Origin: Zygnema cylindricum
Taxonomy: Eukaryota > Streptophyta > Zygnematophyceae > Zygnematales > Zygnemataceae
NCBI GenBank assembly: GCA_037447655.1
Contig: JBBHKE010001332.1
Span: forward strand, 124,299 to 188,298
Direction: 5' to 3'
Length of the DNA: 64,000 nt
The position numbers and the translations under genes are program-made. Under the pieces are notes generated by a model, which was not told where the DNA came from, did no database searches, and saw only the letters and a program-made list of their open reading frames with translations. This document shows positions 34,663-45,862 of this stretch, in pieces (positions within the stretch are counted from its first letter, which is position 1; every line of letters starts with the position of its first letter).

Positions 34663-35776
34663 ATGGGCCCACCCTCTAGGGTGCCCATTTTCAATGGAAT
34701 AGGGTTCATATATTGGGAAACTATGATGAGGGGTGCATTGTTTTAAAAAAGGCTTTGGGGCATTGTGAGTGGTCGTGTGCGTCGACCATCCGCAAAATTG
34801 GGAGTTCCACCAGGGTTTGGAGGATCTCGGTTCACAGGAGGATTTGCGGAGGTAGAGGTGGTAGAGGATGTTGGAGAATGCATCGTGTCGGGCATAGGGA
34901 AGGAGAAGGGGAAGGAAAAACTCACATCGATGCCTACTGGATCAGTTCAGATAGCAGATGTTCAGAAAACCGAGGCTAATGATAGTGAAATCTGGGATTT
35001 CAACAATACCGTGGCGACTCATTTAATTCTCGGGCATCTCACCCAGGCAGTGACTACACCTCATCTTCATGTTGACAAGGCAAACGAGTTGTGGGAGGCT
35101 CTTGTCAACATTTACAAGAGTGGTACGATTCAGTAGCAGAAGCTGGCAGATCAGAAGGTACAAGCATATGTATACAAAGGGGGAAAGATGTTAGATTTTT
35201 GTAATGACTTGGCTGGGTTATTTATGGAGTTAGAGAGTGCAGAAAAAAGGGATACCGAGAAAGAGAAGGTGAATACTTTGTTGATAAAACTCCCAGATGA
35301 TTATGAAAACATTGTTAACAGGGTTCAGGACTTGCTAGATCATCGATGGATGTGGAACTTTGTTGTGGGAATGATATTGGCTCGGGAAAGCACAATTGAG
35401 ATTCGGAGAGGAGCAAAGAGTGTTCAGGCATTGGGTGCTGGTACTATTTGGGGGGATAAGGATTCCAAGAAACCTTATGGGAACTTTGGTGGAGGAGGAA
35501 GAGGAAACCATGACGGATCTGGACCAAGGGCTCCGAAGGGGCTTTGCCATTTTTGTAAGAAGCCGGGACACTACATGGCGGAGTGCACTAAGTTGAGGGA
35601 TTTGAGATTGAAGGAGGAATCGATTAGAAAACCGACCAAAAGGAAAAAGAAGGCGTTCGTTGCGACACAAGTCGTGGGAGAGGATACAGATGATGACGAT
35701 AGATAGCTTCTCCTCTACGAGGAGTTGGAGGTGAAAGGTGAGTCGAAGATTCCAAAGAGGCAAAAATGTGCTTTCG
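34663..35776 (+). pseudogene. E5 gag, 3' truncated
   Basis: It starts MGPPSRVPIFNG at the ATG in the primer site. Stops lie at about 34744, at 35134-35136 (CAG to TAG) and at 35704-35706. The knuckle CHFCKKPGHYMAEC is at 35545-35586. The homology ends near 35776, after the RRQKCAF-like segment, where antisense integrase of E6 begins. Confidence 0.88.
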
Positions 35777-36183
35777 TTTAGAGGTATATTCCCCCCCATT
35801 GTCACTCCTTATCCTCTTAATAGGGGTTTCATGCAACTTCTCACTCCAAGCTTTATATTCTTTGAAATAAGTTTATGCTTCAAACTTATTTTTCAGAAAG
35901 TAGACTCTAGAGTATCAAGACCAATCATCAGTTATTGTCATCATAAACCTCTTTCCTCCAACCGAAGGTGCTTTTACAGGTCCCCAAATATCTATGTGGA
36001 CCAAATCTAACACTTTCTCACCTCTATATGTGGCGGCTTTGGGAAAGGGAGGTCTTTGAGCCTTACCTTGAGCACAACCACTAGAATCACCCATCAATTC
36101 ATTATCCCCAAACTGAATGCCTTCTACTACCCCAAGCTCTTTATTTCCTTCAACCTATAAAAATGCACATGTCCCAACCCCTT
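35777..36183 (-). pseudogene. E6 GAG_pre-integrase and integrase fragment
   Basis: The Cys part of the pre-integrase domain (SGCAQGKAQR near 36085), the first integrase Asp (HIDIWGP near 36010) and the second (RSDNGGEYTS near 35800) are visible, with a frame break near 35900. It stops at the junction with E5. Confidence 0.85.
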
Positions 36184-37700
36184 ATGTCAAATCATCAACT
36201 TAGGAACATCAACATAGTAAGCATTCTTCTTCTCATTACTCAGGTTAAGCCTAAACATTTCTTGGCTACCCTTACCTGCTGTGAAGTAAACTTCATCCCC
36301 ATACTTAGTTGTAAAGACTCCCTTTCTAGTGAAAGTATCAAACTCTTTTTCATCTAACACAGACGTAGAGACAAGATTTTTACTCAGCTGAGGAATGTAA
36401 AGTACATCTGAGAATGTAAGTATAGAAGTCTTACCCTCCACTAAGACTTTCAGATCTACTGATCCCATTAGATATGTAGTAACCACTATCCCATCCCCGT
36501 ACTCTATCTCTACAGTAAGAATCTTTCTTAACTTAGTGAAGAGTTCTTTATCACGACACATATGCATGGATGCACCTGAGTCGATGATCCATTCTTCCTG
36601 TGGAGCTTCCCAGATTGCTCCAAGGGCACACTTTTGCCTCCGAGGAATATCGTTCTCCTCCAGCCTCTCATTAGGAATAAGTTCCCCATCCTCCTTAGAG
36701 GACTCATCCTTGGTTTCTCCTGCACTTTTGTAACCACAAGTGCCTTTTTCTTCACTTCGGAAGAACCCCCTCCACGGTTCTCTTGGAGCCTCAGCTGTGA
36801 TAGCTTCACACAATCTGCAATAAAGTGTCTCGGCTTTTTGCAATAATGACAAAGACCCTTTGAGGGCCTTTGTCCCCCAAAATGATCTTTTTCCCCTCTA
36901 TAAGGTTTCTTCGGGTCCTTCCCCCATCGGACCCCTCCTGCTGCTATAGCTTGAATGCTCTTTCCTCCTCTCCTAATCTCCATTGTGTTTTCCTGCACAA
37001 GTATCATCCTGACTACTGTGTTCCATTTCCATGAACTATCAGGCATTCCCTGTACTCGGTACACTATGTTTTCGAACTCATCTGGTAATTTCATGATAAG
37101 GGTGTTAACTTTCATTTTCATTGTACCTGTCCACCCGGCACTTTCCATTTCCATATACAAACAAGAAAGATCATTACAGTAATCTAACATCTTTCCTCCT
37201 TTGTCAGTGTAACTCACTAGCTTTTGCTCAGCCAACTACAGCTCCTGAATAGTTCCCGCTCTATAAATCTCCACCAAATTCATCCACAACTCCTCGGCCT
37301 TGTATATGTGAAGATGAGGAGTGGCCAAACCTTGAGTGAGGTGCCTCAGAATGAAGTTTTTGGCAGCCATGTTTACATCCTCCCACATTTGAGTATCGTT
37401 CTCCACGGTCTTCATGGTCGCCGCTCCCAATACTGTGGCAATAGGAGTGAGGGGTGTCTCCTTCCCTTTCCCCTTTTCGGACATACAGCTGTCTCCATCA
37501 TCTGCCTCCTTTGCTGAGGCAACTGTTGTTGCAGGAAACCTTACTGCCCCTAATCCTGGTGGAGTTCCCGAAGGTGGACGTTTCACTTGTCCACTGACGA
37601 TGCCCCAGTATCGTTTTTCACACAAAGCTCCCATCATCATGGCTTCCCAATAGATGAACCTAGATCCATTGAAGGTGGGCACCCTAGAGGGTAGGCACAT
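36184..37700 (-). pseudogene. E6 gag and protease
   Basis: The gag ATG is at 37700 within the degenerate primer site. A TAG lies near 37236. The knuckle CHYCKKPRHFIADC is at 36810-36851, and the protease Asp-Ser-Gly-Ala lies near 36580 in a neighbouring frame. One frameshift falls between the knuckle and the protease. Confidence 0.87.
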
Positions 37701-37704
37701 AACC

Positions 37705-38480
37705 TGCAATTATGTGTCCTCGATTGGACCACAAAATACAGGAAACCTCTAGATAGTATTTAACTAACCCACTTTAAGCCACAACCACTGCTGCCCGAGA
37801 AGGCAAACTGACAATTTGACTGCACCCCTGTGTAGCCTGGACTCCCTTGAGCCCGTAGCAAAAAGAATCACTTAAAACGGCCAACCAGCCGATTAGTTAT
37901 GAGTCGGCAAAGATGCCAAGTTTATACAAACTCTCAATGAGAGAGAGGTTCCTATCTACCAAAATTCTCTAAGTCCTAAATCCCTCTCACAAACCCTATC
38001 TATTGAAGTACGAACCAATTGGATCACTGTAGAGTACAGAAAAGTACTATGGCTGATGTACTTTCTGTACTGTCCATGTACGGCAACGCCAGTAAGTGGA
38101 CGCGTGTCCACTTTTCACTTGTCCTTATGTTCGCCGGAATTCCTGCGACCAAATGTCATCCCTCCACGTGGCGCCACGTCACGCCACGTCCATAAACGCC
38201 AAAAGTGACCATTCCGTGATCTCGGCATTGATGTACGCCGTCGGATCAGATTCGATATTAAATGTCCGCCGTCGAAAACAAATGTCCGATTCATTTGTTT
38301 GCGTGCGAGATAATGTTCGCACTATATAATACTTCGTTCCATGTTCTTTCGTTCGTAATTCCGTTAATCGAATTCATAGACGTAACATTGTTTAAGTAAA
38401 TATCAAACCTAATGTATGCTAACGGACTTCTACGACTGACTGGTTAGAGCTAACGGCTAAGCTGCGCTCTACCGATTGGG
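37705..38480 (-). mobile_element. 5' LTR of E6 (type C), truncated
   Basis: It matches the E2 and E7 LTRs from the 3' end up to the tRNA-like module, where it stops inside the B-box (about 38478). Its outer part is replaced by the mosaic at 38481-38596. Confidence 0.85.
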
Positions 38481-38596
38481 GTTCTGACTGTCAAGGGGTC
38501 AGTCACTTGGGTTTATATTAACTTGGAGTCGGCACTATCTAGATTAGCTTCTTTTGGATCTGCATACTCTGAGGGCCAATGGAGGTCTCAGAGTTT
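38481..38596. other. Mosaic junction between E6 and the E5 RNase H
   Basis: About 80 bp of unassigned sequence is followed by about 35 bp resembling the end of a type-A LTR (ACTCTGAGG...GGTCTCAGAGTTTCA). E5 pol follows directly. This indicates at least two rejoining events rather than a clean insertion. Confidence 0.5.
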
Positions 38597-39077
38597 CAAT
38601 ACAAACATCACCACTTAGTGTGATGCCAGTTATGGGGATGCGCCGATGAGGAGATGTACTTCTGGGTATGTGTTATATGTTGAGAATGGATTTTGTTGTT
38701 GGAGCAGCAAGCAACAAAAGGTGATTGCTCAATCCACCATAGAGGCTGAGTATATGGCCTCTTGTTTGGCTGTGAAAAAATTAATGTGGGTGAAATCTTT
38801 GCTTGAAGAATTGGGATATATGAAGAATGGGATGCAAAAGATATTTTGTGACAATCAAGCTGCAATTGCAATTGCAGCAAACCCTAAGCATCACTTTAAA
38901 GCAAAACATATGGATATTCATTTGAGCTTTGTGAGGGAGAAAGTTGAGAATAAAATCATTAGTTTGGAATATAGACCAGATGGTGAGATGGTAGCAGATA
39001 TGATGACTAAACCGGTTCCTTCTCCTAAATTGATATTTTGTAGGGAGAAGTGTGGACTGAGGCAAAAGATAGACTAG
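38597..39077 (+). pseudogene. E5 RNase H, C-terminal part of pol
   Basis: An open frame from 38646 to the natural TAG at 39075-39077 carries EAEYMAS near 38745 and the conserved C-terminal DMMTKPVPSPK near 39000. The polypurine tract AAAATAAGGGGAG follows. Confidence 0.9.
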
Positions 39078-39090
39078 AAAATAAGGGGAG

Positions 39091-40069
39091 TGTTGAAAAG
39101 AGAGGTATTTTGTAGTCTTTCTTATGGACTTACTGCAACCCTCATACTTGTCGTATTCATTGAGGACCTGCAGACAGCCATGGCTGCCATGGCTGCTTGT
39201 TGCAGCTAAAGGAGACAAGTAGATTATTCAGTACAGATTTTTTTGCAAAATATAACTTCCCCTTATGAGACTTGAACTAGTGACATCTGTATGATCACCG
39301 TACGAACCAGCCTTGCGCCTTATCCAGTATGTCTTGAAGAAATCGATACATGCATAGGCTCGATATTTATTTAAAGCCATACCGCGCCGGACATTTCATT
39401 TAACTAATTACGGGACGATTTATGCATGGAAACATACCGGTCCGCACGAAATCGGGACCGCACGAAATATACGAATTAACATTTAATTTCGACAGACGAA
39501 ATCAAATGTCCAGATCTGATCGAACGGCTCACAGTGGAGCCGGAATGCCGGAATAGCCGTTTGGCGGTTTGCAGACCAGATGTCGGTGGATGACACGTGG
39601 CAACATATGGTTGGAGAGCGGATATCACGGGAGGAGCAACTACGGCTCCAGAACTGACACGCGTCAGCGGAACGGTCATGCCGTACTATGGTCATACAAG
39701 AAGTACCGCGGTACCTATAACTTCTTGTACTTTATAGTCTTATGATTGGTTGAAGTACCTTAGTAGTAGGCTTAGAGAGGTAGCTTAGGACTTAGAATAT
39801 TTTTTGCTTTTCCAGCCTCTCTCCCAGAGTGCACTTGTATTTATGACCAACTTTGGTCAGCCATAACTTAATGCTCAAGGGAGCAATTTGAGTGATTCTT
39901 TTTGCAGCAAACTCAGGGGAGTCCAGGCTACACACGCGTGTAGTTGGTCAGAGTTTTTTGCATACTAGGGTGGGACTTATTCATTGTCAAATTCAAAAGT
40001 GCATATATTATCCTAGAGGCTTCACATTAGCTGGAAATTCTGTGTACCAATGGAGGTCACAGAATTACA
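39091..40069 (+). mobile_element. 3' LTR of E5 (type B)
   Basis: 979 bp from TGTTGAAAAGAGAGG to ATTACA. The tRNA-like module is at 39262-39330. GTAC motifs cluster at about 39680-39760. The right copy of the target duplication, GGTTG, is at 40070-40074. Confidence 0.92.
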
Positions 40070-40683
40070 GGTTGGAGACCCACTTTCTGATGAACTGCTC
40101 AATATTTCCACTACGCCTCCCAATGGGTGTACAATTTTGGCTCGGTAAAACCTGGCTACCCGCTGCACCAACTCTTTCTTAACCTTCAACTCATGGAGAT
40201 TGTGAAGGGCTAAGATTTCTTTTCGACCAGGCCGGTTAGGGTCTGCCAAGATTTTGAGATCCATGTACATCTCGGCTATCGGAGCCTTGGATCTTGTATG
40301 GCGTCCTATTTCGGGAGGGTGACCGGGGACCGCTTCTTTATGTGCCAAGCCCTTCCTACATGATGTAGGGGATGAGGTCGATCTCTCCCCGTTCTCCGTG
40401 GCCCTAGATCTGGCAACCTCGGACAAAGTTGGGAAATTCTCGGGAGAGAAGATAGGTAGAGGTGGAGGAGAGGGTGGTTCACTGTCTGTTTCGGCGGAGT
40501 CTCAACTGTAACAGCCTTTGGCATCGTCCCCTGAAGGAACTGCTTTATGTTCAGAGTGGAGGCAAAGGGAACTGCTGCCTCGAGCACCTGAGACTCTTCC
40601 TCCTGTGCTACTGCTTGCTGCCTTTTCTGCTCTTCCGGTTGGACTCCCGAATGATCCTTATCCTGAACTTCACCTCCTCCCAT
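40070..40683 (-). pseudogene. Element X gag N-terminal part
   Basis: It starts MGGGEVQDKDHSG at 40683, is charged and Gln-rich, then changes frame between about 40426 and 40310. It continues with an alpha-helical stretch (HNLHELKVKKELVQRVARF near 40185) and a serine-rich part that runs across the E5 insertion. The start is chosen because it is the first ATG after the presumed primer site. Confidence 0.65.
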
Positions 40684-40757
40684 AGCTGACCGGACAGAGG
40701 AGATAAATCCCTTTTTGAAAAAACTCCGCCATAAGCACCTTTCCTCTTTAAACTAAA

Positions 40758-40783
40758 GAGACGGGTTGCTTTTTCAGTACTGT
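40758..40783 (-). other. Putative self-primer binding site of element X
   Basis: This 26-nt segment is the inverted match (25/26) of 41321-41346 inside the LTR. On the minus strand the inner segment starts about 22 nt downstream of TATAA, so it should form the 5' end of the transcript and could fold back here. The gag ATG is 75 nt further on. Self-priming of this kind is known for Tf1/sushi-type elements. Confidence 0.55.
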
Positions 40784-41952
40784 GCTTATCCGTCGGAAGT
40801 CCACTAAATGCAACACTCCTGAATACTACCCAAAGGATGAAAAGGCAATGCTAGTCGTCCGATCCGGCCCACCAAACTCCGGACAGAAACCAAGGACTAT
40901 CACAACAGTGCGCAAATAACTCCCACGCAAAAATATAGAAAGAATAAATATCGGCTCTTTCAGATTAAACAATATCACCTTGCCCCAGAAAATAGAAATA
41001 AATATAGAAATCAATGAAAATGGTGAAGCAAGCCCACATACACCGGAGTGCAACGCAGACAAACTTAGAAGAAGAAACCTCTCCAAATTACCTCGAAGAC
41101 TGATATGATTCTCCCTCAACCCTCGGTTCCGCCGTACGGATCCGACCAGACTCTTCTAAGTTTCAAATAGCGAAATTCCAAACCGCCCAAAGAGAGGATA
41201 GTGCCAACCACCCACCCAAGCTACGATTTCCACAAAAGACAATCAAAACAAAGATGGCAATAGAGTTTACGACACAATGCAACAGTTCTTCAACAGAAAG
41301 ATTTATTGTATTTCTCTGGGACAGTACTGAAAAAGCAACCTGTCTCCTTCGGCCCCAAGTGCCTTATAACAGCCAAGTTTGTCCTACGGCCAGTGCGAAA
41401 GTCAAAACAATACAGGAAGCCAATCAGCGGCTATAAATTGTTATCGTACGGACATCAGACCAAACAGGTTGTACTACACTTAGGGCAGAAAGTTAGGCGG
41501 CTAGCTCCGGCTGAATTTGAAGCTAAAGGTCCTCCTACGATACACTCATGAGCCACAAAGTCCTGAATTGACGTGAAACGCCTAATTTTGACCCAAAGTA
41601 ATAAATGCTCTGCCCGTTTGGAGGACCTGTACTAACATCCTACTGGCAGCTAACAGCAAAATCTACAGGTCTATCCCAAAAGTTACGTGTCATTCCACAA
41701 TGTACCTCCCAAAGGGAAAGGTGGAAACTGGTAGCATGTAACAGAATGGAAATCTTTGAAGCGAAATAACTCCATCGTCCGACCTCTGTTAGGCGCGAAA
41801 TAAAGTGCGTTCCGTTCAGTTTGGTAAGTAGAAGGATTTTGCTTTGAGGGGTGCACTCACTCCTCCGTACTTTGAGGACCGTACCGGTGAAAAAGGGGTC
41901 TTGAAATCCTTGGTGAAATAAAGGTGTGCCGGAAACGCACACGAGCCTGACA
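40783..41952 (-). mobile_element. Element X LTR, copy 2 (proposed limits)
   Basis: The outer end is set by where copies 1 and 2 stop matching (TGTCAG at 41952 and 21855). The inner end is set by a CA directly before a segment that is complementary to the inside of the LTR. Length about 1170 bp. A TATAA box lies on the minus strand at 41364-41369. The inner limit is inferred, not shown by a second LTR. Confidence 0.6.
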
Positions 41953-42088
41953 GAGCGATAACACCAAGTATGGTATTGCAAGCTCCACTTCCGCTCCAAT
42001 TCCAAATTGTTGAGAAACACCACAGCTCAATGACCAACTTAGTTAGTAGCCTGTTAGGGCACGCGTATCAGCACTATGCCACGCTCTG

Positions 42089-42098
42089 NNNNNNNNNN
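42089..42098. other. Assembly gap (10 N)
   Basis: Ten undetermined bases between the flank of element X and E7; the true length is unknown. Confidence 0.99.
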
Positions 42099-42189
42099 TC
42101 CCTTCTTTTTCCATGAACACCAATGTTTTCACAATGCTCTTTGGTTCCTACTCAGGAGACTCCTCCTACTCCTCGAAGAAGAACTGCTC

Positions 42190-43521
42190 TCAGACCTCCT
42201 CTTCCTCTAAGGAGCCTCCTTCTTCACACGGGAACCTCGTTAGGCCCGTCTTAACCTCCAGTAAGACTTTCAGATCTACTGATCCCACTAGATCTGTAGT
42301 AACCACTCTCCCATCCCCATACTCTATCTCTACAGTAGGAATCTTTCTTAACTTAGTGAAGAGTTCTTTATCACAACACATATGCATGGATGCACCTGAG
42401 TCGATGATCCATCCTTCCTGTGGAGCTTCCCGGATTGCTCCAAGGGCACACTTCTTCCTCCGAGGAATCTCCTTCTCCTCCAGACTCTCGTCAAGAAGAA
42501 GCTCCTCATCCTCCTCAGAGGACTCATCCTTGGTTTCTCGTAACACTTTTGTAACCACAAGTACCTTTTTCTTCCCTCCGGAAGACCCCCCTCCACGGTT
42601 CTCTTGGAGCCTTCGCTCTGATAGCTTCACACAATCTGCGATAAAGTGTCCCGGCTTTTTGCAATAATGACAAAGACCCTTTGGGGGGCTCTGTCCCCCA
42701 GAATGATCTTTTTCCCCTCTATAAGGTTTCTTCGGGTCCTTCCCCCATCGGTCCCTTCGTGCTGCTAGAGCTTGAATGCTTTTTCCTCCTCTCCTAGTCT
42801 TCATTGTGTTTTCCTGCACAAGTATCATCCTGACTACTGTGTTCCATTTCTATGAACTATCACGCATTCCGTGTACTCGGTACACTATGTTTTCGAACTT
42901 ATCTGGTAATTTCATGATAAGGGTGTTAACTTTCATTTTTTTTGTACTTGTCCACCCAACACTTTCCATATCCATATATAAACAAGAAAGATCATTACAG
43001 TAATCTAACATCTTTCCTCCTTTGTAAGTGTAACTCACTAGCTTTTGCTCAGCCAACTGGAGCTCTTGAATAGTTCTAGCTCTATAAATCTCCACCAAAC
43101 TCACCCACAACTCCTCGGCCTTGTATATGTGAAGATGAGGAGTGGCCAAACCTTGAGTGAGGTGCCTCAGAATGAAGTTCTTGGCAGCCATGTTTACATC
43201 CTCCCACATTTGATTATCGTTCTCCACGGTCTTCACGGTCGCCGCTCTCGATACTGTGGCAATAGGAGTGAGGGGTATCTCTTTCCCTTTCCCCTTTGCG
43301 GACACACTGCTGTCCCCATCATCTGCCTCCTCCGCTAAGGAAACAGTTGTTGCAGTAAACCTTACTCCCCCAAATCCTGGTGGAGTTCCCGAGGGTGGAC
43401 GTTTCACTTGTCCACTGACGATACCCCAGTATCGTTTTTCACACAAAGCTCCCATCGTCATGGCTTCCCAATAGATGAACCCACATCTATTGAAAGTGGG
43501 CACCTTAGAGGGTGGGCTCAT
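42190..43521 (-). pseudogene. E7 gag and protease start
   Basis: The ATG at 43521 lies in the primer site; a long gag runs to about 42850. A TAG interrupts near 42857, then the frame continues through the knuckle CHYCKKPGHFIADC (42631-42672) and the protease site Asp-Ser-Gly-Ala (near 42405). The last about 22 codons, to 42190, do not match the family. Confidence 0.87.
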
Positions 43522-44529
43522 AACCTGCAATTCTGTGTCCTCCATTGGACCACAGAATATAGGAAGCCTCCATATAGTATTTAACTAACCCACTTTAAGC
43601 CACAACCACTGCTGCCCAAGAAGGAAAACTGACAATTTGACTGCCTCCGTGTGTAGCCTGGACTCCCCTAAGTCTGTAGCAAGAAGAATCACTGAAAACG
43701 GCCAACCAGTCGATAAGTTATGAGTCGGCAAAGATGCCAAGTTTATACAAACTCTCAAAGAGAGAGAGGTTCCTATTTACCAAATTTCTCATAGTCCTAA
43801 ATCCCTCTCACAAACCCTATCTGTTGAAGTACGAACCAATCAGATCACTGTAGAGTACAGAAAAGTACTATGGCCGATGTACTTTCTGTACGGCCCATGT
43901 ACGGCAACGCCAATAGGTGGACGCGTGTCCACTTTTTACTTCTCCTTATGTTCGTCGGAATTCCTGCGACCAAATGTTATCCCTCCGCGTGGCGCAACGT
44001 CACGCCACGTCCATAAACGCCAAAAATGACCATTCCGTGATCTCGACATTGATGTACGCCGTCGGATCACATTCGATATTAAATGTCCGCCGTCGAAAAC
44101 AAATGTCCGATTCATTTGTTTCCATGCGAAATAATGTTCGCACTATATAATACTTGGTTCCATGTTCTTTCGTTTGTAATTCCGTTTATCGAATTCATAA
44201 ACGTAACATTGTTTAAATAAATATCAAACCTAATGTATCCTAACGGACTTCTACGACAAACTGGTTTAGAGCTAACTGCTAAGCCGCGCTCCACCGGTCG
44301 GAGGTTCGAGTCTTGCCGGACTCAACCTTTTGTTGAGAGAGACATAAGTCACTCTTTAGCCCTGCGCGCTTAAGCGAGGACATCCATGGCTCAGCCACCC
44401 TCTCTATCCCTCAGTGACTACGACAAGTATGGTGGGAAGAGAGAGGAGGCGGAGGCAGGCTGTCCACCTTTTTCTATTTGTACTAAATTCAAACCTAGAA
44501 AATACCATATAAAAATAATAATTTCAACA
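42255..44529 (-). mobile_element. E7: Ty1/copia fragment, type-C 5' LTR, gag and protease
   Basis: A complete 5' LTR (43526-44529), a primer site with one mismatch (43511-43525), gag, and the first part of the protease. Homology stops near 42255, after the DLKVL segment. The region 42099-42254 is unassigned. Confidence 0.88.
43526..44529 (-). mobile_element. 5' LTR of E7 (type C)
   Basis: 1004 bp from TGTTGAAATTATTAT at 44529 to ATTGCA at 43526. The tRNA-like module is on the plus strand at 44252-44332. GTAC motifs cluster around 43850-43910. Confidence 0.9.
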
Positions 44530-44544
44530 CTATTGCATTAAAAT

Positions 44545-45862
44545 CTCCTCTTCTAAATCTCCATGTAGGAAGGTCGTCGTGATGTCCACTTAATGCACTT
44601 CCATGTCTTCTCCTGCCGCCAGACTGAGAAGTATCTGGAGGAGGGAAACCTGACGACCGGGGCAAATGTCTTTTCATAATCAATTCCCTCTTTCTGAGTA
44701 AATCCCTTTGCCACTAACCGAGCCTTTTAGCGCTCAATGGTGTTATCTGGATTAAGTTTCAATTAAATACCCACTTACACCTGATTGGCTTTTGATCAAG
44801 AGGACAGTCCACTAGCTCCCATGTATCAGCCGCCATAATTGAAGCCATTTCCTCATTAAAGGGTCTCTTCCACCGGATCCTCTCAGAATTGTTCATTGCC
44901 TCACCATAAGTTTAGGGTTTATCGGGGTGAAAGAGTTTGTTTACCTTGTTGTTAACTTGTTTCTGTTGCAGTCTTCTGCTGCTTCTTCTTCCTCCCTCAA
45001 AATCAACTGCCGGAATAGATGGCTGTCGTGAATTTTTTTGAACAGTCTCGAGTAATCCTCTGTCCCTTGATTGCGAGTCTATTTCCACCATGTCTTCCGC
45101 TTCGGGTGGAATTGTCACTTGAGGTTCCGCGGCTGAGTCTTTCTCGAACTCATTTGTACCCGCAATGTTATCATCTTCTTGAAAACTTGGGTAGTCAGGA
45201 AGCTCAAAGTCATCGGAGTTTTTTGTCTCTAATGTTATTTTAACTAACTTTGTATACTTGAAGAGTTCCATAGATTTCTCTTCATCCATAACTACTAGAT
45301 GCTTCACTAGAATTATATCTTCTCTATTAAGATCATGGACTCTTTATCCTTTTACATCTTCATCATACCCTAGTAGATATCTTGGTTTTCTTTTCGGATC
45401 TAACTTCTAATTTGACCAATCTGTATCTAGACCGAACACTTGGCTGCCGAAAACCTTTAAGAGTGAAATATATGGTTTTCGGATGGTCCATCTCTCATAA
45501 GGTGTTTGGCCTTATACTGCTGAAGTAAGAACTCTATTCTTGAGATAATTTACAGAGTTTATTGCTTCGGCCTAAAATCTCTTTCCTATCTTCTTATCCG
45601 ACAGCATACTCCTAGCACTATCACTTAGTGGCATATTTAACCTCTCGGCTACACTATTCTGCTCAGTATTTTCAGGGACTGTCTTTTGGTGTTGCACTCC
45701 ATCTTCTCTCAAAAAATCCCCAATTTGAATTGAGGTGTACTCTCATTTATTATCACTCCTTACTCTCTTAATAAGGGTTTCATGGAGTTTTTTACTCCAT
45801 GCTTTATATTCCTTAAAAATCTGTGGGGCCTCCGATTTATTTTTCAGAAAATGCACTCTTGA
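44545..45862 (-). pseudogene. E8 integrase, linker and RT start
   Basis: Integrase pieces lie at about 45300-45860 (VAERLN-like near 45640), broken by many stops. The linker at 44912-45307 is open. The RT N-terminal region ([10 protein letters not shown] near 44700) ends at the junction. No YVDD is present. Confidence 0.82.

Larger units (their letters stand above)
35777..38480 (-). mobile_element. E6: Ty1/copia fragment, type-C, inside E5
   Basis: Reading leftward: a 5' LTR missing its first about 235 bp (37705-38480), a primer site with two changes (37690-37704), gag, protease and pre-integrase, then integrase cut at 35777. RT, RNase H and 3' LTR are absent. Confidence 0.87.
33689..40069 (+). 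mobile_element. E5: Ty1/copia element, type-B LTRs, with E6 inside
   Basis: It has a 5' LTR (33689-34658), gag (34663-35776), foreign sequence (35777-38596), the RNase H end of pol (38597-39077), a polypurine tract and a 3' LTR (39091-40069). A perfect GGTTG duplication flanks it, so the outer ends belong to one insertion into element X. The E5 segment from late gag to RNase H is missing and E6 lies in its place. Confidence 0.9.
40070..41952 (-). mobile_element. Element X, copy 2: LTR, leader and gag start
   Basis: Reading leftward: an LTR beginning TGTCAGGCTCG at 41952, the putative LTR end at 40783, a primer-like segment, a leader of about 75 nt, and a gag reading frame from an ATG at 40683. 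The same gag continues beyond E5 at 33683. Confidence 0.8.
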
